From: Amycolatopsis nalaikhensis
Lineage (GTDB): Bacteria > Actinomycetota > Actinomycetes > Mycobacteriales > Pseudonocardiaceae
Direction: 5' to 3'
DNA: 64,000 nt
NCBI RefSeq assembly: GCF_030264295.1
Contig: NZ_CP127173.1
Span: 1,185,501 to 1,249,500 of the forward strand
The position numbers were made by a program, and so were the translations under genes. The first letter of the stretch is position 1; every line of letters starts with the position of its first letter. The notes under the pieces were generated by a model. That model worked only from the letters and a program-made list of their open reading frames with translations. It was not told the DNA's origin and did no database searches. This document shows, in pieces, positions 26,369-38,100 of the stretch.

Positions 26369-28473
26369 CGACGACCGCCCCGAAGGGCCGCCTGCTCCGC
26401 GGCGGCCGCGCCGTCGCGCGCATCCTGCTGGTGTGGATCGCGGTGACCGGCGCGCTGCGCCTGCTCGACGTGCTGCTGCCCGGGTTCCGGATGACGCACT
26501 GGTGGCAGCCGACGGTGTGCGCGCTGCTGCTCGGCCTGCTGGCCGCGGTCGGCTGGCCGCTGGTCATGCGGATCGCCTACCCGCTGGCGTTCTTCACCTT
26601 CGGCCTCTTCGGGTTCGTGCTGCTCGGCGCGGCCACGCTCGCGGTGTTCCGCTCGGTGCCCGGCGTCGAGATCGCCGACTTCCGCAGCGCGGTGCTCGTC
26701 ACCATCGGGATGGCCGCGGTCGGCGCGCTCATCTCCAGCCTGCTGGCCATCGACGAGGACGAGATCTTCTTCCGCCGCGCCGCGCGGCGCCGCCGTCGGC
26801 ACACGCCCGCGCCCGGCCAGGGCGAGCAGCCGCCCGGGGTGTTGTTCCTGCAGATCGACGGCCTCGGGTTCGACACGGTCCGCCGCGCGATCCGCGACGG
26901 CGACATGCCGACGTTCGCCGCCTGGCTCGCCGAAGGCAGCCACACGCTGACGCCGTGGCACACGGACTGGAGCTCCCAGACCGGCGCGAGCGTCTGCGGC
27001 ATCCTGCACGGCTCGAACCACGACATCCTCGGGTTCCGCTGGTACGAAAAGGACCGCGACCACGTGATGGCGTGCGCGCACCCGACGGACGCGGCCGAGA
27101 TCGAGCGGCGCCACTCCGACGGCCGCGGCCTGCTCTCGGGCGACGGCGCGAGCCGCGGCAACCTGTTCTCCGGCGACGCCGACCACGTCAGCCTCACGAT
27201 GAGCTCGATTCCCGTGCTGGTGCCGAAGAAGCTGCTGCGCCGACGTCGTGACCGCCTCGGCGCGGGCTACTACGCGTACTTCGCGAACCCGGTCAACGCG
27301 CTGCGCACGTTCTTCGTCGCGCTGGTCGACGTCTTCCGCGAGATCAACGCGTCGGTGCGCCAGCGCCGGGCGGGCGTGGTGCCGCGGGTCCCGCGCGGCG
27401 GCTGGTACCCGCTGGCCCGGCCGGGCACGACGGTGATCGCGCGCGACGTCGTAGTGTCGGCGATCCTCGGCGACATGCTCGCCGGGCGGCCGGTGGTGTA
27501 CGCGGACTTCCTCGGCTACGACGAGGTCGCGCACCACTCGGGCGTCGAGCGGTTCGACACGCTGTCGGTGCTGCGCTCGATCGACCAGCAGATCGCGCGG
27601 CTGCACCGGGCTTCGCGGCTCGCCCCGCGCCGCTACCACGTCGTCGCGCTGTCGGACCACGGCCAGACCCAGGGGCAGGCGTTCTCGGAGCGGTTCGGCG
27701 AGACGATCGAGGCGTACGTCGGCCGCCTGTGCGGAGGCTCGCCGTCGCGCTCGGCGGGCAAGCGCCGCCAGGCGGAGAGCTGGCAGATCAACGCGGCACT
27801 GGCGGAGGCGACGCAGAGCGGCGGCCTGATCGCCCGGCGGCTGCGGGCCCGGGTGGAGGACGCGGAGTGCGCCGAGGACCGCCCGCGCACGACGTCCGGT
27901 TCACCGGGCGCGGTCACCCGCGTGGCGCCCGGCGTGGTCGCGGTGGTGTCGGGGCACCTCGCGATGGTGTCGTTCACCGAGCACGAGGGCCGCGTCGAGC
28001 TGGAGACGATCGAGCGCGAGTTCCCGGACCTGCTGCCGTCGCTGGTGGACCACCCGGGCGTCGGGTTCCTGCTGGTGCGCAGCCGCGAGTTCGGCCCGGT
28101 GGTCCTGGGCCGCGACGGCCTCCACCGGCTCGCATCCGGTGTCGTCATCGGCGAGGACCCGCTGCTGCCGTACGGCCCGCACGCGGCGGACCTGATCCGC
28201 CGGGTGGACACGTTCCCGCACTGCGCGGACGTGATGATCAACAGCCGCTACGACCCGGACTCGGACCAGGCGTCGCCGTTCGAGACGCACGTGGGTTCGC
28301 ACGGTGGCCTGGGCGGGCCGCAGCAGCGGGGGTTCGTCGTGCACCCGCGCGAGTTCGCGCCGCTGGGCGAGGTCGTCGGCGCGGAGGCGTTGCACCGGGT
28401 GTTCCGGGGGTGGCTCACCGATCTCGGGCATCCTTCACCCGTTCCCGCCGCAGTTTCGGAGGTTGTTTCGTGA
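26365..28473 (+). CDS. Membrane alkaline-phosphatase-superfamily protein
   Basis: A 702-residue protein. The N-terminal 150 residues hold four membrane segments (ILLVWIAVTGALRLL, VCALLLGLLAAVGWP, AFFTFGLFGFVLLGA, LVTIGMAAVGALISSLL) resembling a phage-holin-family region. The rest is a phosphodiesterase/phosphatase domain of the alkaline phosphatase superfamily. Metal sites appear in LFLQIDGLGFD (Asp), TDWSSQTGAS (Thr nucleophile), DFLGYDEVAHHSG (Asp, His), ALSDHGQTQG (Asp-His) and HVGSHGGLG (His). GTG at 26365 sits in a GTGA overlap with AAGGAG upstream. It probably cleaves a phospho-lipid or phospho-polymer at the membrane surface. Confidence 0.87.
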   Translation: MTTTAPKGRLLRGGRAVARILLVWIAVTGALRLLDVLLPGFRMTHWWQPTVCALLLGLLAAVGWPLVMRIAYPLAFFTFGLFGFVLLGAATLAVFRSVPGVEIADFRSAVLVTIGMAAVGALISSLLAIDEDEIFFRRAARRRRRHTPAPGQGEQPPGVLFLQIDGLGFDTVRRAIRDGDMPTFAAWLAEGSHTLTPWHTDWSSQTGASVCGILHGSNHDILGFRWYEKDRDHVMACAHPTDAAEIERRHSDGRGLLSGDGASRGNLFSGDADHVSLTMSSIPVLVPKKLLRRRRDRLGAGYYAYFANPVNALRTFFVALVDVFREINASVRQRRAGVVPRVPRGGWYPLARPGTTVIARDVVVSAILGDMLAGRPVVYADFLGYDEVAHHSGVERFDTLSVLRSIDQQIARLHRASRLAPRRYHVVALSDHGQTQGQAFSERFGETIEAYVGRLCGGSPSRSAGKRRQAESWQINAALAEATQSGGLIARRLRARVEDAECAEDRPRTTSGSPGAVTRVAPGVVAVVSGHLAMVSFTEHEGRVELETIEREFPDLLPSLVDHPGVGFLLVRSREFGPVVLGRDGLHRLASGVVIGEDPLLPYGPHAADLIRRVDTFPHCADVMINSRYDPDSDQASPFETHVGSHGGLGGPQQRGFVVHPREFAPLGEVVGAEALHRVFRGWLTDLGHPSPVPAAVSEVVS

Positions 28474-28700
28474 GTTTGACGGTGTACGGCGCGTCCTGGT
28501 GCCCGGACGTGAAGCGCAGCCGCGCGTTGCTCGACCGCGAGGGTGTCGAGTACGCGTACGTGGACGTCGAGGCCGACGCGGAGGCGGAAGCCCGGGTCCG
28601 CGAGCTGCAGAACGGCGCGCGCCGCATCCCGACGATCGTGTGGGACGACGGCAGCTTCCTGGTCGAGCCGTCCGACGACGAGCTGAGTGCGCGCCTGTGA
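28470..28700 (+). CDS. Glutaredoxin/mycoredoxin-like protein
   Basis: A 76-residue thioredoxin-fold protein with the short glutaredoxin layout: LTVYGASWCPDVKRSRALLD, then the cis-Pro motif RRIPTIVWDDGSFLVEPS. The active site is Cys-Pro-Asp-Val, so only one cysteine is present, as in monothiol glutaredoxins; mycoredoxin-1 has two. It may reduce mycothiol mixed disulfides or bind a cluster. It starts at GTG 28470 overlapping the phosphatase-like gene stop, and its own stop overlaps the methyltransferase start. A redox protein inside this envelope-like operon is unexpected. Confidence 0.88.
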   Translation: MSLTVYGASWCPDVKRSRALLDREGVEYAYVDVEADAEAEARVRELQNGARRIPTIVWDDGSFLVEPSDDELSARL

Positions 28701-29641
28701 AGCTGCTGCGCGAACTGCCGCTGGGGACGCGGGTCGTGGTGCGGTACCGGATCGAGGGCGGGTTCACCGACGCGCTCGGGGACCTCGTCGCGCGCGACTC
28801 GACGACGTGCACGGTGGAGACCCGTCGCGGCCCGGTGGTCATCGAGTTCGCCGCCGTGGCGTTGGCCAAGCCGGTGCCCCCGCCGCCAGTGCGGAAGTCG
28901 CGGTTCGACGAACTGGTCGCCGAAGCCGAAGCGGTGTCCGTGGAGGGCTGGGACTTCTCGTGGCTCGACGGCCGCGCCACGGAGGCCCGCCCGTCCTGGG
29001 GTTACCAGCGTCTGCTCGGCGGGCGCCTGCGAGAGGTCCACGCGGCGCTCGACGTCGAGACCGGCGGCGGCGAAGTGCTCGACGGCTGCCCGTCCCTGCC
29101 GCCGCTGATGGCCGCGACGGAGTCGTGGCCGCCGAACGTCGCGCGCGCTTCGGCGCGGTTGCGGCCGCGCGGGGTGGTGGTCGTGGCCACGGAGGGAATT
29201 CCCTTCGGCGACAACGTGTTCGACCTGGTTTCCAGCCGCCACCCGGTGACGACGGCGTGGGCGGAGATCGCCCGCGTCCTGCGCCCCGGCGGAAGCTACT
29301 TCTCCCAGCAAGTCGGCCCGGCGAGCGTGTTCGAGCTGGTCGAGTTCTTCCTCGGCCCACAGCCGGAGGAGGCACGCAGCAGCCGTCACCCGGACCACGC
29401 GGTCGCGGCGGCCACCGAGGCGGGCCTGGAGGTGGTCGACCTGCGCCACGAGAGGCTCCGCACGGAGTTCTTCGACATCGGCGCGGTGGTCTACTTCCTG
29501 CGCAAGGTGATCTGGATGGTCCCGGGGTTCACGGTGGAGCGCTACCGGGACAAGCTGCGGGAGCTGCACGAGAAGATCGAGCGCGACGGCCCGTTCGTCG
29601 CCCACACGACGCGGTTCCTCATCGAGGCCCGCAAGCCCTGA
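28697..29641 (+). CDS. Methyltransferase with N-terminal small beta domain
   Basis: A 314-residue protein. Residues 1-60 (LPLGTRVVVRYRIEGGFTDA...LVARDSTTCTVETRRGPV) form a small beta domain like the leader seen on some actinobacterial GNAT proteins. Residues from about 75 onward are a class I SAM methyltransferase. Motif I is weak (AALDVETGGGEVL), while FDLVSSRHPV, EIARVLRPGGSYFSQQ and the C-terminal part are clear. GTG at 28697 overlaps the glutaredoxin stop. It ends the operon, 24 bases before the convergent TetR gene. The substrate is unknown. Confidence 0.83.
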   Translation: MKLLRELPLGTRVVVRYRIEGGFTDALGDLVARDSTTCTVETRRGPVVIEFAAVALAKPVPPPPVRKSRFDELVAEAEAVSVEGWDFSWLDGRATEARPSWGYQRLLGGRLREVHAALDVETGGGEVLDGCPSLPPLMAATESWPPNVARASARLRPRGVVVVATEGIPFGDNVFDLVSSRHPVTTAWAEIARVLRPGGSYFSQQVGPASVFELVEFFLGPQPEEARSSRHPDHAVAAATEAGLEVVDLRHERLRTEFFDIGAVVYFLRKVIWMVPGFTVERYRDKLRELHEKIERDGPFVAHTTRFLIEARKP

Positions 29642-29665
29642 CCCAAGCGCCCCAAGGCGGCGCTC

Positions 29666-30451
29666 TCAGCCGTGGCGGACGATCGCCGCCTCGACGCCGT
29701 CCAGCAGCAGCTCCACCCCCGCTTCGAACGACAGCCGTGCCTCGCGCTCCAAGTACGGCTCGTTCGACGACGCCGCCTCCACCGACGCGCCCAAGCCGGA
29801 CACCGTGGGGAACCGCGTCGCCAAGTCCGGTACCAGCTCCCCGAGCAACGCCGACCGCGCGTCCCACCAGTCCTCTTCGGACAGTCCGGTCTCCTTCGCC
29901 GCCTGCCGGGACTCCGCCGCCGCCTGGACCGAACCGCGGACGATGTTGAACAGCGCCGACACCACCCACCGCACCCGCGCCAGCGGCAACCCCGTCTCAG
30001 CCAAGACGGACAGCAGCGTCTCCTGCACGTGGAACTCCCCCGGCCCGAGCACCGGCCGCGCCGGGGAGACCTGCAGCAACCACGGGTGCCGCAGGTGCAG
30101 GTCCCACAACGCGTCCGCCAACGCCGAAGCCGCGACCCGCCACCCGGAGGCGACCGGGTACGACGACGGCAGCTCCCCCAGCGTCCGGTCGTACATCAAG
30201 TCGACCAGTTCCGTCTTGCCCGGCACGTACGTGTAGAGCGCCATCGCCGTCCGGCCGAGCCGCTCGCCGACCGACCGCATCGACAACGCGCCCATCCCCT
30301 CGGCGTCCGCGATCTCGATCGCCGCCGCGACGATCGCCTCCACCGACAGCCCCGGCTTCGGCCCCGGGCCCGTGCGCGGCGCCACGACGGGCGGCCCCCA
30401 CAGCAGCTCCATGGACCGCCGGGCGTCGCCCTGACCCGCGAAGACGACCAC
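29666..30451 (-). CDS. TetR-family transcriptional regulator
   Basis: A 261-residue TetR/AcrR regulator. The N-terminal helix-turn-helix is IVAAAIEIADAEGMGALSMRSVGERLGRTAMALYTYVPGKTELVDLM. The larger C-terminal domain resembles TetR_C (drug-binding) proteins. GTG at 30451 has AAGGAG upstream. It is divergent from the UvrA-like resistance gene, and the 76-base gap contains repeats suited to a TetR dimer. The simplest model is that it represses both itself and the resistance operon until a drug binds. Confidence 0.93.
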   Translation of the reverse strand: MVVFAGQGDARRSMELLWGPPVVAPRTGPGPKPGLSVEAIVAAAIEIADAEGMGALSMRSVGERLGRTAMALYTYVPGKTELVDLMYDRTLGELPSSYPVASGWRVAASALADALWDLHLRHPWLLQVSPARPVLGPGEFHVQETLLSVLAETGLPLARVRWVVSALFNIVRGSVQAAAESRQAAKETGLSEEDWWDARSALLGELVPDLATRFPTVSGLGASVEAASSNEPYLEREARLSFEAGVELLLDGVEAAIVRHG

Positions 30452-30465
30452 CTTGCCGACTCCTT

Positions 30466-30511
30466 ACACCCTAAAGTAATGTACGCTGAGCAATTACTTT
30501 ACAGCCTAAAG
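30466..30511. promoter_or_regulatory. TetR operator candidate in divergent promoter
   Basis: AAAGTAAT (30473-30480) and ATTACTTT (30493-30500) form an 8-bp inverted repeat around a 12-base spacer. Overlaid on it, ACACCCTAAAG and ACAGCCTAAAG form a direct repeat about 35 bases apart when read with flanks. The AT-rich block stands out from the GC-rich surroundings and lies between the two divergent start codons. Confidence 0.68.
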
Positions 30512-30527
30512 CATCGAGAAGGACGGT

Positions 30528-32797
<2,270 letters not shown>

Positions 32798-32801
<4 letters not shown>

Positions 32802-33598
32802 ACCCGACCGGACTGCTCGAAGTGACCGCGGTGCGCCGCGTGACCCCGCGCACCGTGCGCGTCACGTTCACCGGCGACGGCCTCGACACCCTCGAGCCGT
32901 GGCCCGACCAGCAGCTGAAGCTCCTGTTCCCGCCGCCGGGCCGCCCGGTGCGGCTGCCCGCGGGCGACGACGACGTGATGCGCTGGTACCAGGCGTACCT
33001 CGCGATCCCGGAGGACGAGCGCCCGGTCATGCGCAGCTACACGGTGCGCGACCGGGGCCAGGCGACCATCGATGTCGACTTCGTCCTCCACGACGACGAG
33101 TCCGCCGACGGCCCGGCCACGGCGTGGGCCCGGACGGCGGCTCCCGGCGACGTCCTCGGCCGGTACGGCCCGGACGCCGCCTACCGCCGTCCACTGTCCA
33201 CAGCGGACACTCTGCTCATCGCCGGGGACGAGACGGCCGTCCCCGCGGCGGCCACCCTCCTGGCCGAGGTCCGCGACGCCGTGGTGTTCCTGGAAGTCCC
33301 GGACGCCGCCGAGGAGCAGCCGCTGCCCGGTGACGTCCACTGGGTGCACCGCGACGGCGCCGAGCACGGCGACCGGCTGCTGGAGGCCGTGCGCGGCGCG
33401 AAGCTGCCCGACGGCTCGGTGGCCGCGTGGCTGGCCGGCGAGGCGACGATGGTGCGGGCGCTGCGGCGGCACCTCGTCGGCGAGCGCGGGTTCGCCAAGG
33501 GCGACATCGAGTTCACCGGCTACTGGCGGCGCACGCTGACCCAGGACGACGCCCCGACGCCCGAGGACCTCGCCGACGCGACCGAAAAGCTGTCGTGA
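32798..33598 (+). CDS. Siderophore-interacting protein (flavin reductase family)
   Basis: A 266-residue protein of the SIP/ViuB group, NAD(P)H:flavin enzymes that reduce ferric siderophores to release iron. The FAD-binding motif is MRSYTVRDRG, preceded by the beta-barrel VTAVRRVTPRTVRVTFTGDG. The NAD(P)H domain starts DTLLIAGDETAVPAAATLL, and the SIP tail WLAGEATMVRALRRHLVGERG...GYWRRTL is typical. GTG at 32798 overlaps the UvrA-like stop (GTGA), so both are under the TetR regulator. The stop codon lies inside the stem of a hairpin that is split by the IS element. Confidence 0.92.
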
Positions 33599-33617
33599 GT
33601 GGCGATTCGGGTTCTAA

Positions 33618-35042
33618 TACTCCAGCTGTAGTTCGTGATCTTGCTGGAGGGGGCCGGTGAGATGGGTGCGGCCACCACGTGATCATGGTGTTTGTGAAGA
33701 CAACTCAAGATCATGTGGTGGCCGCGGCTGCCAGCGTAGACCCTGCGGGGTGGCAGTCGCTGCTGGGTGAGATGTTCGTGCGGGTGGGGCACCGGTTCGC
33801 GCGGGTGGAGTCGCGTCGCCGCGCGGGGCGGTTCGTGCAGGGGCTGCTGGCCGGGCTGGTTCGGGTGAACTGCTGGACCATCGCCGAGGCTGTCGGGGAC
33901 ACGACCCCGCATGGGATGCAGAACCTGCTCTCGCGCGCGAGCTGGGACGTGGACGGGGTTCGTGACGACCTGCGCGAGGTCGTGGTCGAGCAGCTGGGTG
34001 ATCAGGATGCGATGCTGGTCATCGACGAGACCGGCGACCTGAAGAAGGGCACCGAGTCGGTCGGAGTCCAGCGGCAGTACACGGGCACGGCGGGCCGGAT
34101 CGAGAACTCGCAGATGTCGGTGTTCCTGACGTATTCCACCCCGGCCGGGCATACGTTCATCGACCGTGAGCTCTACCTGCCTGAAAGCTGGGCCGAGGAC
34201 CCCCGGCGCCGGGACCGGGCCGGAGTGCCCGCCGGGACCCGGTTCACCACGAAATCCCGGCTCGCGTTGGCCATGATCACCCGGGCGCTGGACGCGGGCG
34301 TGCGGGTGGGGTGGGTGACCGGGGACGAGGCTTACGGCAAAGACGCTGCCGGCCTGCGTGATCCGCTCGAACAACGCGGACAGGCCTATGTGCTGGCCGT
34401 GGCCTGCGACCATCGCATTCCCGGGCCCGGCAGGCAGAGCGTGCGAGCTGATGAGCGGGCGGCCGCGCTGCCGAAACGGGCCTGGCAGAAGCTCTCCGCC
34501 GGAGCGGGCGCGAAAGGCCGGCGCTACTACCTGTGGGCCCGCATCCGGCTGCACCCCGCGGGCACCACCGGTTATCACTGGATCCTGATGCGCCGCAACC
34601 GGCGCACCGGGGAGACTGCGTTCTACCGCTGTTACAGCCCCCGCCGCGTCTCGCTGGCCAAGCTCGCCCGCGTTGCCGGGCGTCGCTGGACGATCGAGGA
34701 AACCTTCCAGACCGGCAAAGAACTCACCGGCCTGGACGAGCACCAGGTCCGCACCTGGACCTCCTGGTATCGCTGGACCACGCTGGTCATGCTGGCCCAC
34801 GCCTTCCTCGCCATCGCCGCCGCCCATGCCCGCCACACAAAACCGCATGAGGGCCTGATCCCGTTGACACGCAACGAGATCAGGCACCTCTACGCCCAGC
34901 TCATCCTCAAGCCAGCCCGCCGCGTCGCCGACATCCTGGCCTGGTCCACCTGGCGCCGACGACACCAACATCACGCCCGGCAAAGCCACTACCAGCGACG
35001 ACACGAAAACCCAGCACCCGATCACGAACTACAGCTGGAGTA
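33618..35042 (+). mobile_element. IS701-family insertion sequence
   Basis: A 1,425-base element with perfect terminal inverted repeats of at least 23 bases, beginning TACTCCAGCTGTAGTTCGTG at 33618 and mirrored to 35042. It is flanked by CTAA direct repeats (33614-33617 and 35043-35046), matching the YTAR-type 4-bp target duplication of IS701-family elements. It carries one full-length transposase. Intact ends and perfect target duplication suggest a recent insertion. It landed in the loop of a hairpin. Confidence 0.93.
33668..33725. promoter_or_regulatory. Hairpin over the transposase start
   Basis: GCGGCCACCACGTGATC (33668-33684) and GATCATGTGGTGGCCGC (33709-33725) pair with one mismatch and enclose the transposase start codon at 33685. 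Such an arrangement could hide the start in long read-through mRNA and so limit transposase, as known for several IS families. It may also be a transposase binding site. Confidence 0.55.
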
Positions 35043-35046
35043 CTAA
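33685..35046 (+). CDS. IS701-family transposase
   Basis: A DDE transposase of about 453 residues. The catalytic acids are seen as LVIDETGDLKKG (first Asp), GWVTGDEAYGKD (second Asp) and WTIEETFQTGKELTGLDEHQ (Glu), all typical of IS701. The start is taken as ATG 33685, inside a hairpin; GTG 33679 is also possible, and no strong ribosome site is near. Oddity: the stop codon TAA (35044-35046) lies outside the right terminal repeat and is supplied by the CTAA target duplication. The element depends on its target choice to end the protein. Confidence 0.95.
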   Translation: MVFVKTTQDHVVAAAASVDPAGWQSLLGEMFVRVGHRFARVESRRRAGRFVQGLLAGLVRVNCWTIAEAVGDTTPHGMQNLLSRASWDVDGVRDDLREVVVEQLGDQDAMLVIDETGDLKKGTESVGVQRQYTGTAGRIENSQMSVFLTYSTPAGHTFIDRELYLPESWAEDPRRRDRAGVPAGTRFTTKSRLALAMITRALDAGVRVGWVTGDEAYGKDAAGLRDPLEQRGQAYVLAVACDHRIPGPGRQSVRADERAAALPKRAWQKLSAGAGAKGRRYYLWARIRLHPAGTTGYHWILMRRNRRTGETAFYRCYSPRRVSLAKLARVAGRRWTIEETFQTGKELTGLDEHQVRTWTSWYRWTTLVMLAHAFLAIAAAHARHTKPHEGLIPLTRNEIRHLYAQLILKPARRVADILAWSTWRRRHQHHARQSHYQRRHENPAPDHELQLEY

Positions 35047-35190
35047 CCCGAATCGCCACTCACGAGGGGGCGGGGCGAGGGGGCGGACAAGACTGCCCCA
35101 AGGGGAGGTATCAGGCCGGGCTTCTTGCCGGGGCCGGACCCCGGAGCGGACGGTGATCGGGCTCAGTCCGCACCGGGGAGGTCCCGAGCC

Positions 35191-38100
35191 ATGCCCGAAC
35201 CCACTCCGCACGACACCGAAGACGTCTCGCCGAGACCGTTCTGGCGGCGCGGCGTCGACCGGCGCACGATCCTGGTCGCCGGCAGCGCGGCCCTGCTGCT
35301 GGCGAACCTGCCGGGCGACTCGCCGCTGCAGGCCCTCCTCGCCGCCGACGCGACACCCGACCTGACGCTCGACCTGCTGCGCCGCGAAGACATGCTCAAG
35401 CTGCACTTCGCGTTCTTCAACCTCAAGCGCTCCACCGCCGCGGGCCCGCCCAAGCTGGTGCCGGTCGACGCGACCGCGCAGTCGGTGGTCGTCGTCGGGT
35501 TCGACAGCCAGCACCTGATGGAGGAGCCGACGTTCGTCTCCGACCCGGGTGGTGCCCCGCCGTCGAACCTGCCCGCGCCGGGCGACATCGCGACCCGCGC
35601 CGTCGGCCCGAGCCGGATCGCGTTCCTGGTGCCCGCGACGGTCAAGGAGCTGCCCTACACCGAGGAAGGCCTGCTCGCCTGGTCGAACTGGGTGATGCGG
35701 GTGGTGCCGAAGACCGCGCCCGCGCGGCCGGGCCCGCTGGTCACCGACCTGCTTCTGGTCGACTGGCTGCACCTGACGTCGGAGCAGCACGCGTCGTGGG
35801 CGCACGTGACGCACCCGGTGACGTCGGCCGGGCGCACCGAGCTGTGGCACACCCGCCTCGCTCCTCGCGACGAGTTCGGCAGGCCGGACCCGCTGCTCGG
35901 CCCGGCCGACGTCCGCGCGGCGGCTGCGGACACCCCGGACGACCTGCGGTTCGACGCCATGCTCGGCCTCGGGTCCTCGACCCTCGCCGGGCTCGTCGAG
36001 CAGACCAACACCCGTGCTCCGGTCCGTGGCGACCTGGTGCTGCTCTCGGCGATGGGCTCGTCGCTCGAGCTGGAGGGCAAGTGGGACGAGGGCGAGGTCG
36101 CCGCCTGGCAGCACCGCTCGGCGATCGGCCGCGACAACTACGTCCGCATCGACGAGCGCGGCTACCTCTTCCCCTACGGCCACAAGGCCCTTCACGTGAC
36201 CGAGACCGAGCGCACCATCGCGGGCGGCGCCGCGCGGCTGCTGCAGCGGAAGTACATCCGGGTGCTGGAACCGGTGAAAGCCTTCGAGGACAACGGCTTG
36301 CCGTTCCGCTCGGTCGAGATCACCACGACGACCACGCCGTTCCTGGCCGAGCACCCGGAGCCGATCGGCACCACCGGCTCGTTCTGGGTGCAATCCGCGG
36401 CCGGGGACGTGCCGTTTCCGATCGTCGCCACCGACTGGGCGGGCAACCGCGTCGAGACGATCGCGCACCTGGCGTTCGTCCCGCTCTCCAAGGCCAACGA
36501 CCCGGCGACACTCGACGCGCTGCAGGCGCAGGCCGACCCGGCCGACTTCGCGGACATCCACCCGCGGCGCACGCACGAGCTGGGCGGGCAGAAGGTCGCC
36601 TTCGCGCCGGTGCCCGACACCGCCGCCGCGGCCGACGACGCCCCGCGCAACACGGCGTTCCCCGCGGTCCGCCTGCACCTCAACATGAGGCGCCGCGAGC
36701 TGGCGGGCGAAGCCGGGTTCTCCCCGCGGATGCTCGCCGCCGAGATCCGGATGCCCGCGGTCGAGGCGCTGGCCGGGGGCAAGGAGCTGGCCACGGCCAT
36801 CGGCTACGACCCCGAGTACGTCAAGACCGCGTTCGAGAACGTCCAGGGCGAGCTGTTCGCCCGGGTCAGCCCGTCGGTCGCGGACGTCGGCAAGCTCGTG
36901 CGGGCCATCGAAACCGGCGCCGCCCTGCCGGACGTCGGCGCGGTCCAGGCCCAGTTCGGCAAGACCGTCGCGCAACTCGGCGGCGTCGCCGCGCCGGACC
37001 TCGACATCCGCGGCCTGTCGCGTTCGCTGGGCCCGCTGTCCGGACCCGCCGAGACGATCAGCCAGATCGCCAAGGACGGCGTCTTCAACCCCGGCAAGTT
37101 CTTCCCCGACACGGCCAAGCTGCTCGGCGGGCTCAGCCTCGCCGAGATCCTCGGGTTCGACCCGAAGCTGCCCGACAACCTGACGCTGCCGATCGCGAAC
37201 GGCCCGAAGATCGTCACCACCCCCGAGTACGGCGACGGCAAGGACCACCCACCGACCGCCGTCCGGACCGTCTTCGACTGGCAGCCGAAGCTCCCGGACA
37301 AGCTCACCGCCGGGGTGTTCCACCCGAAGCTGCCCGACCGGCCGCACGCCACCCTCACGCTGCACGGCGAGAGCCGCACGGTGTTCGGCGGGGGCGGCAG
37401 CACGACGTCGACGATCAAGGGCGACCTGCGCGACTTCGCGATCGAGCTGGTCAAGGGCGACGACAGCGCGCTGTCGTTCATCAAGCTCACCTTCCGGCGC
37501 TTCGCCTTCGAGCAGCACGACGGCGCCAAGCCGGTGATCCACGTCGAACTGGACAAGATCGAGTTCGAGGGCCCGCTCAACTTCGTCAACACGCTGCAGC
37601 GGTTCCTGGTGAGCACGGGCAAGGGCCTCGGCATCGACGTCCAGCCGTCGGGCATCACCGCGGGCTACACCCTCGCCATCCCGGACGTCGGCATCGGCGT
37701 GTTCGCGTTGCAGCACCTGGCTTTCGGCGCGTCGCTGTCGATCCCGTTCGACGGCAGCCCGGCGCGGGCGCGGTTCGCGTTCTGCAGCCGCGAGCACCCG
37801 TTCACGCTCACCGTGTCGTTGTTCGGCGGCGGCGGGTTCTTCGCGCTGGCGCTGGGCACCGACGGCTTCGAGCTGATGGAGGCCTCGATCGAGTTCGGCG
37901 GCGCGGTGGCGTTCAACCTCGGCGTCGCCAGCGGTTCGGTCTCGGTGATGGCCGGGATCTACTTCAAGCTCGAGCACAAGCCGGAGATCCCGGCGAGCGG
38001 CAGCACGCCCGCGGTGCCCGCGCACGACGCGATCACCCTCACCGGGTACGTCCGCGCGAACGGCTCCCTCAACGTGCTCGGCCTGATCACCATCTCGGCC

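Larger units (their letters stand above)
33593..35065. repeat. Terminator-like hairpin split by an insertion sequence
   Basis: The left arm 33593-33613 (containing CGTGAGTGGCGATTCGGGTT) and the right arm 35045-35065 are perfect 21-bp inverted copies. Without the IS and one CTAA duplicate they would meet as a single hairpin with the centre GGTTCTAACC. The structure follows the siderophore-interacting protein gene, whose TGA is in the left arm. A related intact hairpin is at 48323-48372. Confidence 0.88.
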
